Assembly: GCF_963576615.1 (NCBI RefSeq)
Contig: NC_088708.1
Location: 24,869,191 to 24,933,190, forward strand
Direction: 5' to 3'
Length of the DNA stretch: 64,000 nt
Source: Watersipora subatra
Taxonomy: Eukaryota > Bryozoa > Gymnolaemata > Cheilostomatida > Watersiporidae
Part shown: positions 63,713 through 64,000 of the stretch, one piece after another
How positions within the stretch are numbered: the first letter of the stretch is position 1
How the letters are laid out: each line of letters opens with the position of its first letter
Made by a program: the position numbers and the translations under genes
Notes under the pieces: model-generated
What the model was told of the DNA's origin: nothing
The model's database searches: none
What the model saw: the letters and a program-made list of their open reading frames with translations, nothing else

Positions 63713-64000
63713 CAATTCAAATTACTGTGCTTAGTTTAAGATGGGAAACATTTCTTAATAAATTAAAAAAACAATTAGGAGCATTGAGCCTAATGATATA
63801 CAAATGCATAAACAACTTAGATTGCTAACATGCTACTGCAAAAGGATATTTGGTTATGTTAAACATCTATACCTCTTAACTCTTTCCCTATAGTGGCAGT
63901 TAAATAGAGGTGGCATTCAAATAAAGGCTAGCGTTGTATTTTTCAAACAACTCATCAGAATTTTGGGGAGATAAATTTAACCATTTCACGGGCGAAATGA
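63713..64000. other. Right edge, nothing recognised
   Basis: AT-rich sequence to the window end. The upstream exons of the coiled-coil gene should lie here or beyond, but no splice-bounded exon was seen. Confidence 0.4.

Noticed and set aside
1-64000. tRNA, rRNA, CRISPR or prokaryotic operon signals
   Set aside because: None seen; spliced genes, TATA/poly(A) signals and eukaryotic transposons show a nuclear animal-type genome.

Overview
Eukaryotic (metazoan) DNA: AT-rich, intron-rich and loaded with small DNA transposons. It carries a Not-class homeobox gene and the RNA polymerase I/III subunit POLR1D, both split by GT-AG introns. Coding sequence is a small part of the window. Most long open frames are chance, repeat-derived, or contain only part of an exon, so genes were assembled by eye from splice signals and codon phase. 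The species cannot be fixed from this; the look (AT-rich, many MITEs, Helitrons) fits a marine invertebrate, possibly a lophotrochozoan.

Layout. 1-15 kb: two coding exons of an unrecognised minus-strand gene (1759-2857), then gene-poor sequence with a mariner-type MITE at 12.2-13.0 kb. 15.2-23.6 kb: POLR1D (+), two coding exons around an 8-kb intron that holds a hAT element with exact 8-bp target duplication, a long-TIR fold-back element, a mariner-like element with internal 30-bp repeats and twin hairpins, and a MITE fragment. 27.0-28.5 kb: Not homeobox gene (+) with CCAAT/TATA promoter and poly(A) signal. 28.6-31.2 kb: small two-exon minus-strand gene, tail-to-tail with Not. 33.1-35.9 kb: further minus-strand exons; phase allows joining to the exons at 1.8-2.9 kb, which would place POLR1D, Not and the small gene inside one roughly 30-kb intron (hypothesis).

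36.4-48.4 kb: an unrecognised seven-exon minus-strand gene (about 539 codons visible) whose introns carry a Helitron, a 64/66-bp minisatellite with dimeric higher-order structure and a 25-bp x about 42 minisatellite open in all three forward frames. 50.3-51.5 kb: intronless ankyrin-repeat gene (+) with TATA box and poly(A) signal. 52.2-62.9 kb: eight-exon minus-strand coiled-coil gene (311 codons visible, 5' end beyond the window). Its introns hold a mariner-like MITE, a PIF/Harbinger remnant with a MADF domain broken by a Trp-to-stop change, an internally deleted piggyBac that keeps the two ends of its transposase, and a TTAA-flanked fold-back element whose edge lies nine bases inside a splice donor. 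63.1-63.7 kb: another mariner-type MITE.

No operon, CRISPR array, rRNA or tRNA was seen. The strongest material is the transposon content and its position relative to exons, plus four multi-exon proteins that I could not assign to a family.
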